64,000 nt of DNA, from contig NZ_LN832562.1 of assembly GCF_900005615.1 (NCBI RefSeq), forward strand, positions 124,001-188,000. Reading direction: 5' to 3'. This DNA is from Paracoccus aminovorans. GTDB lineage: Bacteria > Pseudomonadota > Alphaproteobacteria > Rhodobacterales > Rhodobacteraceae. Position 1 is the stretch's first letter. Every line of letters starts with the position of its first letter. Below the pieces are notes generated by a model. The model made no database searches. It saw nothing but the letters and a program-made list of their open reading frames with translations, and was not told where the DNA came from. The position numbers were made by a program, and so were the translations under genes. Shown in pieces: positions 53,336 through 60,614 of this stretch.

Positions 53336-53827
53336 ATGATGACAGCTAAAATTCGCCCCGCGCTGGCAGGGTTTGCATTCTTGTTGCCTTTGACGGCCCA
53401 TGCCCAGACCGCGACGGACAATTTCGATGTCCGTATCACCATTGCCGAGGAATGCCAGATCATCTCGACCGAGACGCTGGACTTCGGCAATGCCGGCGTG
53501 CTGACCAGCGACGTCGATGCCACGGCCACGCTGCAGGTCGCCTGCACCAATTCGACGCCCTATGACATCGGCCTGGACGAGGGCACCGGCTCGGGCGCGA
53601 CCATCACCACGCGGCAGATGACCGCGGCCGGCGCGACGGTCGGCTATCAGCTGTTCCGCGACAGCGGCCGCACCACGAACTGGGGCGACACCGTCGGCAC
53701 CGACACCCTTGCCTCGACCGGCACCGGCTCGGCGCAGTCCTTCACGGTCTATGGCCGGGTGCTGGCCCAGACCACGCCGGCGCCCGGGACCTATACCGAC
53801 ACCGTGACGGTGACCGTCACCTACTGA
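53336..53827 (+). CDS. Spore coat U (SCPU)-domain pilin, CsuA/B-like
   Basis: 163 residues. Signal peptide about 1-23 (GFAFLLPLTAHA/QT). The mature part is a single SCPU domain: FDVRITIAEECQIISTETLD with a conserved Cys, FGNAGVLTSDVDATATLQVAC with its partner, GYQLFRDSGRTTNWGDT, and the terminal YTDTVTVTVTY beta strand used in donor-strand exchange. It would be the main subunit of a Csu-type archaic chaperone-usher pilus. Two adjacent ATGs (53336, 53339) are possible starts. First gene of the four-gene operon. Confidence 0.9.
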   Translation: MMTAKIRPALAGFAFLLPLTAHAQTATDNFDVRITIAEECQIISTETLDFGNAGVLTSDVDATATLQVACTNSTPYDIGLDEGTGSGATITTRQMTAAGATVGYQLFRDSGRTTNWGDTVGTDTLASTGTGSAQSFTVYGRVLAQTTPAPGTYTDTVTVTVTY

Positions 53828-53840
53828 GCGGGACTTCAGC

Positions 53841-54554
53841 ATGTTCGACCTGTTTCGTCGCGGCCTGCTGGCCGCAGCGGTGGCGCTTGCCCTGCCGGGA
53901 GCGGCCGTGGCCGAGGGGTTGCGGGTGTCGCCGGTCACGCTGGACATCCCCGCACCCGGCGCCGCCGCCACCCTGACCCTGCGCAACGAGGGGCGTCAGC
54001 CCATCACCGTGCAGGCCCGCAGCTTCCGCTGGACCCAGTCCGGCGGGCAGGAGCAGTTGCGCCGCAGCGGCGATGTGGTGATCAGCCCGCCGGCCACCCG
54101 GCTGCCGCCCGGCGCCACCCAGACCATCCGCGTGGTCCGCACCGCCAAATCGCCCGTCAGGGGCGAGGAGGCCTATCGCGTCGTCATCAACGAGGTTCCC
54201 GATCAGGGCCGCCGCCGCAACGGTTCGGTCGCGCTGGCGACCGAGCTGCGCATCCCGGTCTTCTTCACCGCGCGCGGCGCCCGCAACCCCGAGGTCGCCT
54301 GGTCGCTGCGCAATGCCGGCGGCGCGACCTATCTGGTCGGGCAGAACCGCGGCGACACCCGCCTGCGGCTGGCCGACCTGCGGCTCAGCGGCGCCAGCGG
54401 CGCCTCGGTCAAGCGGCCCGGCCTGATGGGCTATGTGCTGGGCGGGGCGACCATGCAATGGCCGGTCGCGCCCGCCGGGCGGCTGGGCGGCGGCGCCAGC
54501 CTGAAGGCGGCGACCAACTTCGGGGCGCTGGATGCCCGCGTGCCGGCAAGGTAG
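53841..54554 (+). CDS. Periplasmic pilus assembly chaperone, CsuC-like (PapD family)
   Basis: 237 residues with signal peptide about 1-22 (LAAAVALALPGAAVA). PapD-like features: LRVSPVTLDIPAPGAAATLT, VQARSFRWTQSGGQEQL, ISPPATRLPPGATQTIRVVR and EEAYRVVINEVP (subunit-binding strand). It caps pilin subunits in the periplasm and delivers them to the usher. It starts 13 bp after the pilin stop and overlaps the usher start by 23 bp. Confidence 0.93.
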   Translation: MFDLFRRGLLAAAVALALPGAAVAEGLRVSPVTLDIPAPGAAATLTLRNEGRQPITVQARSFRWTQSGGQEQLRRSGDVVISPPATRLPPGATQTIRVVRTAKSPVRGEEAYRVVINEVPDQGRRRNGSVALATELRIPVFFTARGARNPEVAWSLRNAGGATYLVGQNRGDTRLRLADLRLSGASGASVKRPGLMGYVLGGATMQWPVAPAGRLGGGASLKAATNFGALDARVPAR

Positions 54555-56934
54555 CCGGGGCCTGCGGCATTTCTCGATACCCAGCCTGCTGGCGCTGCTG
54601 TTCTGCGGCGCCCTGGCCGGCCCGCTGGCGGCGCAGCAGGAGGCCGGCCGGCAGGAGGGGCGGGACCTCTATCTCGAGGTCTTCGTCAACGGCCGGCCGA
54701 TGAACCTGATCACCCGCTTCACCGACCTCGGCGACGGCACGCTTTCGGCCGATGCCGGGGAATTGCGCAACAGCGGTGTGCTGCCCGATGCGGCGGCGGC
54801 GCGGGGCGAGGTGCGTCTGGACCAGATCCCGGGGCTTGGGTGGCGCCTGATCGAACCCGAACAGACCATCCGCCTCGTGGTGCCCGACGCATTGCTGGCG
54901 CCGCATGTGCTGAACGCCGCCCCGGACAACGTTGCCGCGGCCGAGGAAGGCGAGGCGGTTCCAGCGGTCGACCACGGCTATGGGCTGGTGCTGAATTATG
55001 GCGTGACGCTCGACGGCTGGCAGGGCGCCGACGGCGCGACGGATCGCAGCCTGGGCGCCAGCTTCGACAGCCGGCTGTTCATGCCGCTGGGCACGCTGAC
55101 CCACGGTTTCGTCCTGGCCGAGGACGACAGGGACGTGCTGCGCTATCGTCGGCTCGACACCTATTGGCGCAGTTCCTTTCCCGGCCGCGCCGTGCAGGTG
55201 CAGCTGGGCGACATCGCCACGCGCGGGCCCGGCTGGTCGCGGCCGGTGCGGCTGGGCGGGCTGATGGTCGAGCGCAACTTCGGCCTGCGCCCCGACTTGG
55301 TCACCCTGCCGCTGCCGGGATTCGAGGGCAGCGCCGCCTTGCCCTCGACCGTCGAGGTCTTTGCCGATTCGATCCGCACCTATGCCGCCGACGTCCCCGC
55401 CGGCCCGTTCCGCATCGACGACCTGCCGCTGGCCGGGGGCTCGGGGATGGCGCGGGTGGTGGTGCGCGACGTGACCGGACGCGAGACGCAGATGGACCTG
55501 CCTTTCCTGGTCTCGGGCGAGCTGCTGCGCCGGGGCGTGGCGGATTTCGCGCTGGCGGCGGGGCGGCCGCGGCTGGGCATCGGCTCGGACAGCGACCGCT
55601 ATGCCGAGGGCACCTTCGGCGTGGCGACGCTGCGCTATGGTCTGACCGACGCGCTGACCCTGATGGCCCATGCCGAGGGCGGCGAGGATCTGGCCATGGC
55701 GGGGCTGGGCGCCACCTTCCGCATCGCGCATCTGGGCACCGCCAGCCTGAGCATGGCCCGAAGCCGCGCCGACTGGGGCGAGGGGCACCTGCTGGACTTC
55801 TCGACCCAGATTGCGCTGGGGCGGGCGCAGGTCTCGGGCCGGCTTACCCGCACCGGCGGCCGCTTCACCGACATCGCGGCGCTGACCGCCGATCCCGAGC
55901 TGGTCGAGCCGGACCTGGCCGGGTTTCCCCGGCATCTGGCGCAGCTGGCCTTTTCGCTGCCCCTGGCCGACCGGGGCAGCGCCGCCAGCCTGTTCCTGTC
56001 CGACCTGCGCCATGCCGACGCGCGGACGGAAACCAGCATCGGCCTGTCCTACAACCGGCAGGTCCTGGGCGATGCCAGCCTGACCCTGACCGCCCTGGCA
56101 CAGCGCGGCACGCAATCGGACCGGATGATCGGTGCGCAGCTGCATGTCCCGCTGGGCGCGCGGCACGACGCCGGCCTGATGGTCGAGCGCCGCCGCGCCG
56201 GCTGGCGCCAGTACGCCACCGCCAGCGGCCGTAGCAAGGACCGCGTGCCGGGCTGGAGCTGGCGCCTGCAAGCCGACCGGGGCGAGCATTTGGCCTTGCA
56301 GGGCAGTGCCGCGCGCGAGGGCCGGCTGGGCCGGGCCGAGCTTGCCGCCCGGGTCTCGCAGGGCAGTCGCGGCCTGGGCCTGCGGCTGGACGGCTCGGTG
56401 GTCGCGGCGGGCGGCGGCGTGTTCCTGTCGCGGCGCATCGACGACGCCTTCGCCGTGGTCGACGTCGGTGCGCCCGGGGTCGAGGTCAGCGCCGAGAACC
56501 GCCCCGTCGGCCGCACCGGCCGCTCGGGCAAGATCCTGGTCCCCGACCTGCGCGCCTACGAGGCGAACAGCGTCTCGATCGACCCGGCCGGCTTGCCGCT
56601 GGATGCGGCGGTGGGGGTCACCAGACAGTCGGTGCGTCCCGCCCATCACGCCGGCGCGCGGGTCGATTTCGGCGTTCAGGCCAGCGCGCGCGAGGCGCTG
56701 GTCGCCCTGGTCGGCCCCGATGGCGCGGCCCTGCAGGTCGGCGGCAAGGTGGTGCTGAACGGCATCGACGACGAGCTGCTCGTCGGCTTCGACGGCGAGG
56801 TCTTCGCGCTGGATCTCAAGGACCGCAACGAGATCCTGGTCTCCTATCCCGACGGCCGCGCCTGCACGGCGCGGTTCGACTATGCCGACGAACCCGGAAC
56901 CCTGACCGAAATCCGAGGAGTGCCCTGCCTGTGA
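54532..56934 (+). CDS. Outer-membrane usher, CsuD-like (FimD family)
   Basis: 800 residues. A hydrophobic signal (FSIPSLLALLFCGALAGPLA) follows a short basic start. The order is: N-terminal chaperone-binding domain (DLYLEVFVNGRPMNLITRF), the beta-barrel with plug (GPFRIDDLPLAGGSGMARVV, VVRDVTGRETQMDLPFLVS), and C-terminal domains ending YADEPGTLTEIRGVPCL with a terminal Cys. It forms the pore that assembles and secretes the pilus. The start ATG lies inside the end of the chaperone gene, so translation is coupled. Length is typical of the archaic class. Confidence 0.92.
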   Translation: MPACRQGSRGLRHFSIPSLLALLFCGALAGPLAAQQEAGRQEGRDLYLEVFVNGRPMNLITRFTDLGDGTLSADAGELRNSGVLPDAAAARGEVRLDQIPGLGWRLIEPEQTIRLVVPDALLAPHVLNAAPDNVAAAEEGEAVPAVDHGYGLVLNYGVTLDGWQGADGATDRSLGASFDSRLFMPLGTLTHGFVLAEDDRDVLRYRRLDTYWRSSFPGRAVQVQLGDIATRGPGWSRPVRLGGLMVERNFGLRPDLVTLPLPGFEGSAALPSTVEVFADSIRTYAADVPAGPFRIDDLPLAGGSGMARVVVRDVTGRETQMDLPFLVSGELLRRGVADFALAAGRPRLGIGSDSDRYAEGTFGVATLRYGLTDALTLMAHAEGGEDLAMAGLGATFRIAHLGTASLSMARSRADWGEGHLLDFSTQIALGRAQVSGRLTRTGGRFTDIAALTADPELVEPDLAGFPRHLAQLAFSLPLADRGSAASLFLSDLRHADARTETSIGLSYNRQVLGDASLTLTALAQRGTQSDRMIGAQLHVPLGARHDAGLMVERRRAGWRQYATASGRSKDRVPGWSWRLQADRGEHLALQGSAAREGRLGRAELAARVSQGSRGLGLRLDGSVVAAGGGVFLSRRIDDAFAVVDVGAPGVEVSAENRPVGRTGRSGKILVPDLRAYEANSVSIDPAGLPLDAAVGVTRQSVRPAHHAGARVDFGVQASAREALVALVGPDGAALQVGGKVVLNGIDDELLVGFDGEVFALDLKDRNEILVSYPDGRACTARFDYADEPGTLTEIRGVPCL

Positions 56935-57911
56935 CCCGATCCGCGCGCCTGCTGCGCCTGCCCGCCGCCGTGCTGCTGTTCCTGCTCGTCTCGGCGGGGC
57001 TGGTGCGGGCGCAAAGCTGCAGCTTCACCGCCAGCGACGTGGTGCTGGGGCAGGTGGACGTGCTGGGCACCGGCCCGACCGACGCGGTGGGCAACATCGC
57101 CGTCAGCTGCTCGGCCTTCCTGGGGCTTCTGTCCTCGATCGACATGCGCATCCATTTGGGCGAGGGGGCGGGCGGGCTCGGCGGCGGATTGCGGCGGATG
57201 ACCAGCGCCGGGACCTCGACCGGACTCGGCTACGAGCTTTACCAGGACGCCGCCCGCAGCGTGGTCTTCGGCGGCAGCTACGGCGGCCACGGCGGGCAGA
57301 ACCTGCGGCTGACCGGGTCCAGCATCCTGAACCTGCTGACCGGATCGGGCATGAACGTGCCCGTCTATGCCCGGGTGCCCGCCGGGCAGAATGCGGTCGC
57401 CCCGGGCAACTATGCCTCGGCCTTCTCGCGCAACCCGCTGGACGTGCGGGTGGACTACCGGACCTGCAACATCCTGCTGCTCTGCACCGACCGGACGGCG
57501 ACCTTCAGCTTCACCGTGCGGGCGCAGGTGGTGCCCGATTGCCGGGTGCAGGCGGACGACCTGGATTTCGGCACCGTCGGCCTGCTGGACCGGCCGGTGG
57601 ATGCCACCAGCCAGATCCGCGTCACCTGCACGGCCGGGTCCAGCTTCGACGTCGGCCTGGGCTACGGCCTGTATGGCAGCGGCGTGAACGACCGGCACAT
57701 GCAGGACCTGACGGGTGACCGGATCGGCTATCAGCTGTATCGCGACAGCGGCCGGACGCTGAGCTGGGGCCTGCTCGCCGATGGGCTGGCGACGACCTCG
57801 GCCGGCTCGGGCACGGCGCAGAGCTTCACCGTCCACGGCCGCGTCCCGCCGCAGGCGACCCCAAGGCCCGGCGCCTATTCCGATACGGTGGTGGTCAGCG
57901 TGACCTATTGA
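56931..57911 (+). CDS. Two-domain SCPU protein, probable tip adhesin (CsuE-like)
   Basis: 326 residues with signal peptide (VLLFLLVSAGLVRA/QS). It has two SCPU domains: the first (about 28-180) is divergent, with CSFTASDVVLGQVDVLG and long glycine-rich loops; the second (about 195-326) is close to the pilin, with DCRVQADDLDFGTVGLLD, IGYQLYRDSGRTLSWG and YSDTVVVSVTY. In Csu pili the two-domain protein is the tip adhesin, whose N-terminal domain has hydrophobic finger loops. The GTG at 56931 overlaps the usher stop (GTGA). Last gene of the operon. Confidence 0.9.
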   Translation: MTRSARLLRLPAAVLLFLLVSAGLVRAQSCSFTASDVVLGQVDVLGTGPTDAVGNIAVSCSAFLGLLSSIDMRIHLGEGAGGLGGGLRRMTSAGTSTGLGYELYQDAARSVVFGGSYGGHGGQNLRLTGSSILNLLTGSGMNVPVYARVPAGQNAVAPGNYASAFSRNPLDVRVDYRTCNILLLCTDRTATFSFTVRAQVVPDCRVQADDLDFGTVGLLDRPVDATSQIRVTCTAGSSFDVGLGYGLYGSGVNDRHMQDLTGDRIGYQLYRDSGRTLSWGLLADGLATTSAGSGTAQSFTVHGRVPPQATPRPGAYSDTVVVSVTY

Positions 57912-58230
57912 GACCGCGGCGCCTTCGCATGGGGCCGAGGCGCGAAGCCTCCGCCGTCGGTCCGGGGCAGGCAACTCAACGGGCACGGCTCGCCCCGCGG
58001 CCGGCCGTAGCTTGAGCGCCTGAAACCTCCGTGCGGTGGTAGAGCCGGGGCTGGAAACCTGAAAATCCGCTCAATTGGACCGGAGTGCCTGTCGCTCGGG
58101 GCACCGAACCCAGGATGGCTTTCTCGCCGCGATACACTGTGCAAACGCTTTTTCCAGCCGATTGGCCGCCTTTCTGTCAGGTCATGGTGGCGGTTCATTT
58201 CCGACAGGCTGCTGAAAAGGAACCCCGAGA
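57912..58230. other. Intergenic region after the pilus operon
   Basis: No gene recognised. GC-rich inverted stretches occur near 57915-57965 but without a T run. The right part grades into transposase debris. Confidence 0.4.
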
Positions 58231-58244
58231 GCATTTGTATGGGG

Positions 58245-58375
58245 GGGTGTTCGCCAGGATGATGAAGGGGCTGGCCTCCAACACTGGGCAAGAGAAAGCC
58301 GTCATGCTGGACGAGACCTGAAAGCGCATCGCGCGGCGTCGAATCCGCGCGCAAAGGCGCAGATGAGCCGGGGAA
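58245..58375 (+). pseudogene. IS5-type transposase, internal remnant
   Basis: The frame reads GVFARMMKGLASNTGQEKAV then MLDET and a stop at 58319-58321. One base further on the other frame continues LKAHRAASNPRAKAQ, together matching the block before and at the first catalytic Asp of IS5-group transposases (…DATYLKAHRTA…). Less than a fifth of the gene survives. Confidence 0.7.
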
Positions 58376-58453
58376 ATGGCTGCCTCCCGGTTGGGCCGAT
58401 CCTCGGTGCCCTTCAATGCCGGACATGCGGGCTGAAGCAGCCTGCGCCCAGGT

Positions 58454-58855
58454 TCACCTCGTTCCGCTTTCACGCGCGATGCATTGCGATGTCCCTTGCG
58501 AGGACAGCGCGGCCAGGCGCTTTTGCAGGGCCTCGCGCTTGCGCATTTCCGCGGCGGGGTCGATGGGCACCTGCTTGCGCACCGTCTCGGGGCCGCCGTA
58601 GCAGCTGGAATAGCCCAGTCCCAAACGACCGTAACCGCCCCGGAAGCCGCCCGCACAGAGGCGGAATCCGGTGTCGCCCGCCACGTTGGTTTCCCAGGCA
58701 TAACCGCGGGCGATATTCGCCTCGACCTCTTGCAGAAGCCGCGCGACGTTCCGCTGTTCGGCCGAGACGCGCGCCTCGCAGCGCTCGGTCGGCGTGCCGC
58801 AGGAGGTCAGCCCGGCCAGGGCGGCGCAGGCGATGGCGAGCGGGATGCGGTTCAT
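58454..58855 (-). CDS. Small putative lipoprotein
   Basis: 133 residues. The start ATG at 58855 has AAGGAG 8 nt upstream. The N-terminus is a lipoprotein signal (IPLAIACAALAGLTSCG, lipobox LTSC, Cys19 or so). The mature part starts with a charged helix (EARVSAEQRNVARLLQEVEA), then ARGYAWETNVAGDTGF and a Gly/Tyr/Cys-rich region GGFRGGYGRLGLGYSSCYGG. No named family is recognised. Likely an outer- or inner-membrane-anchored periplasmic protein. It is divergent from the small membrane peptide/coiled-coil gene pair with a palindrome between. Confidence 0.82.
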   Translation of the reverse strand: MNRIPLAIACAALAGLTSCGTPTERCEARVSAEQRNVARLLQEVEANIARGYAWETNVAGDTGFRLCAGGFRGGYGRLGLGYSSCYGGPETVRKQVPIDPAAEMRKREALQKRLAALSSQGTSQCIARESGTR

Positions 58856-58957
58856 CGGAAAGACTCCTTCTTGCCGCCCCAGCCTATCCCAAACCACGCC
58901 CGACCGCGACACCTTTGCCGAAGCCCCGCGGATCGCAAGCCGACAAATCCCGTTGAA

Positions 58958-58979
58958 CGGCTTAACTAAGATTAAGCCG
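58958..58979. promoter_or_regulatory. Perfect palindrome between divergent genes, possible operator
   Basis: 8-bp arms cggcttaa (58958-58965) and ttaagccg (58972-58979) with a 6-bp centre. It lies about 100 bp from both flanking start codons, in a locally AT-richer stretch. Confidence 0.5.
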
Positions 58980-59060
58980 CGGGATGGCCATGCAACCAGC
59001 GGTCCCGGATGCACGTTGTGATGCGATAACACCGCTCCAACTGGGAAGGACGAAATTAGC

Positions 59061-59135
59061 ATGCATTCGATAATCTATTTGGTTGGCCTTGTCGTGGTTG
59101 TCCTGTTTGTCCTGTCTTTGCTGGGGTTGCGCTGA
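59061..59135 (+). CDS. 24-residue single-pass membrane peptide
   Basis: ATG at 59061 to TGA at 59133-59135, preceded by GGGAAGGACG. The peptide is one hydrophobic helix, starting MHSIIYLVGLVVVVLF and ending LSLLGLR. Its stop overlaps the start of the next gene by one base (TGATG), strongly suggesting translational coupling and that it is really translated. Function unknown; it may help insert or stabilise the following membrane/coiled-coil protein. Confidence 0.75.
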   Translation: MHSIIYLVGLVVVVLFVLSLLGLR

Positions 59136-60232
59136 TGGCTGATCTGGATATTCCGCGCGGCTCGGATCGCAGCTATGTCGACTGGGCGGCCGTCTTTGCC
59201 GGCACCGTCGTCTCGGCGGGGGTGGCGGTCGTGTTCGCGACATTTGCGGCGGGGTTGGGGCTCGGCTCGATTTCCGTGGGGACGGATGGCGGAATCAGCC
59301 TGGGATGGCTGATCGTCACCGCCTTTTTCGCCGTCGTTTCCCTGGTCGCGGCCAACCTTCTGGGCGGCTATATCGCCGGCCGGATGCGCCGTCCCGTAGA
59401 GGCCGCAACCAGCGACGAGGTCGCGGTGCGCGACGGCATCAACGGTCTGGCCGTGTGGGGCCTAGGCATCGTCGTCAGCGCCGTTCTGGCGACGACCGCG
59501 GTGACCGGCGGCCTGCGTGCGGCGGGTGCCGCCGCCGAAACCGCGGTGCAGGCGACAGGTGCGGCCGTGGGCGGGATCGCCCAGGGCGCCGGACAGCTGG
59601 CCGGCGGTGTCATCTCGGGCGCCGGGCAGGCGGTGGGCGGCGTGGTGCAAGGTGTCGGCCAGGCTGCGGCCCCCGCGCTGGAGGACGCCATGCCGGCGGG
59701 AATGCAATCGAACCCGCTGGATTACATCACCGACACGCTCTTGCGGCCCGATGGCCAGAACCCCATGACCACGCTGCAGCAGGACGCCGAGGCCAACGCT
59801 ACCGAGACCCAGCGCCAGATGGTCGGCATCTTTGCCAACCTGATCCGCACCGGCGAGATCTCGGACCAGGACCGGGCCTATCTGCGCCAGCAGGTCGCCG
59901 TCCGCACGGGGCTCAGCGAGCAGGAGGTCGATGCCCGCGTCGATGAGGCGGTGAACAGGGCCCAGGCCATCCGGCAAGAGGCCGAGAAGAAAGTCGAAGA
60001 GGCCAAGGCCCAGGCCGAGCAGTTGAAGGTCGAGGCCGAGCAACGCCTGGAAGAGGCGAAGCAGCAGGCCGCGGATGCCGCCGAGAAGGCGCGCGTGACC
60101 GGTATCCTGACCGCGTTCCTTCTTGCCGCTTCCGCGCTGGTCGCTGCGGCGGCCGCCTGTATCGGCGCTGTCAACGGCGGTCGCGACCGCGACAACGGCC
60201 GCGTCTGGGGTGGCCTGTCCTATCGCCGCTGA
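59135..60232 (+). CDS. Membrane protein with long coiled coil, unknown function
   Basis: 365 residues. It has hydrophobic segments at about 18-45 (VFAGTVVSAGVAVVFATFAA), 55-80 and 108-128, a glycine-alanine-rich middle (VGGIAQGAGQLAGGVISGAG), then a highly charged helix from about 255 to 320 (EEAKAQAEQLKVEAEQRLEE), which is a typical coiled coil. A last hydrophobic helix follows near 325-350 (LTAFLLAASALVAAAAACIG). Similar proteins of unknown function occur in alphaproteobacteria; some are linked to envelope or stress functions, but I cannot assign a role. Coupled to the upstream 24-residue peptide gene; a strong terminator follows. Confidence 0.85.
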   Translation: MADLDIPRGSDRSYVDWAAVFAGTVVSAGVAVVFATFAAGLGLGSISVGTDGGISLGWLIVTAFFAVVSLVAANLLGGYIAGRMRRPVEAATSDEVAVRDGINGLAVWGLGIVVSAVLATTAVTGGLRAAGAAAETAVQATGAAVGGIAQGAGQLAGGVISGAGQAVGGVVQGVGQAAAPALEDAMPAGMQSNPLDYITDTLLRPDGQNPMTTLQQDAEANATETQRQMVGIFANLIRTGEISDQDRAYLRQQVAVRTGLSEQEVDARVDEAVNRAQAIRQEAEKKVEEAKAQAEQLKVEAEQRLEEAKQQAADAAEKARVTGILTAFLLAASALVAAAAACIGAVNGGRDRDNGRVWGGLSYRR

Positions 60233-60258
60233 CCGGCAAGGGTTGAAACCGGAAAGCG

Positions 60259-60290
60259 CCCCCGCCTCGTGGAACCGAGGCGGGGGTTTT
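60259..60290 (+). terminator. Strong Rho-independent terminator
   Basis: 11-bp stem cccccgcctcg (60259-60269) and cgaggcggggg (60276-60286), 6-nt loop, then TTTT, 27 bp after the stop of the coiled-coil gene. Confidence 0.9.
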
Positions 60291-60614
60291 CGTGGTTTGA
60301 GAATGGGATGCAAGGACGGCCGGCTAAGGCGGATACGCAATATGGCTGCGCGCCCGCGGCGGCTTCCGAGGACCCGCTTTGCCCGACAGGATGGGCGGGA
60401 TTCGCCGGCCCGCGGCGGCCTGCCGAGCACCGCCAGACAGCGGGCCACGAGATGCAGGCGCAGACCCGAACGGCCTTCGCCGGAGGGGGATCGACGGCCG
60501 TCGCCGACGAAACCGCAGCGACCTCTTGTCGTCCTGCGGCAGCACCCCGCCGAGCCGCGCCCGACGCGCCGCCATGCCTCCGCAGGCTGGCTCCGCGAAG
60601 GCACCGCAGGCGCT
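60291..60614. other. Convergent intergenic region
   Basis: About 320 bp without a recognisable gene between the terminator and the stop of the TonB receptor gene. No clear terminator for the minus-strand receptor was found. Confidence 0.5.
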
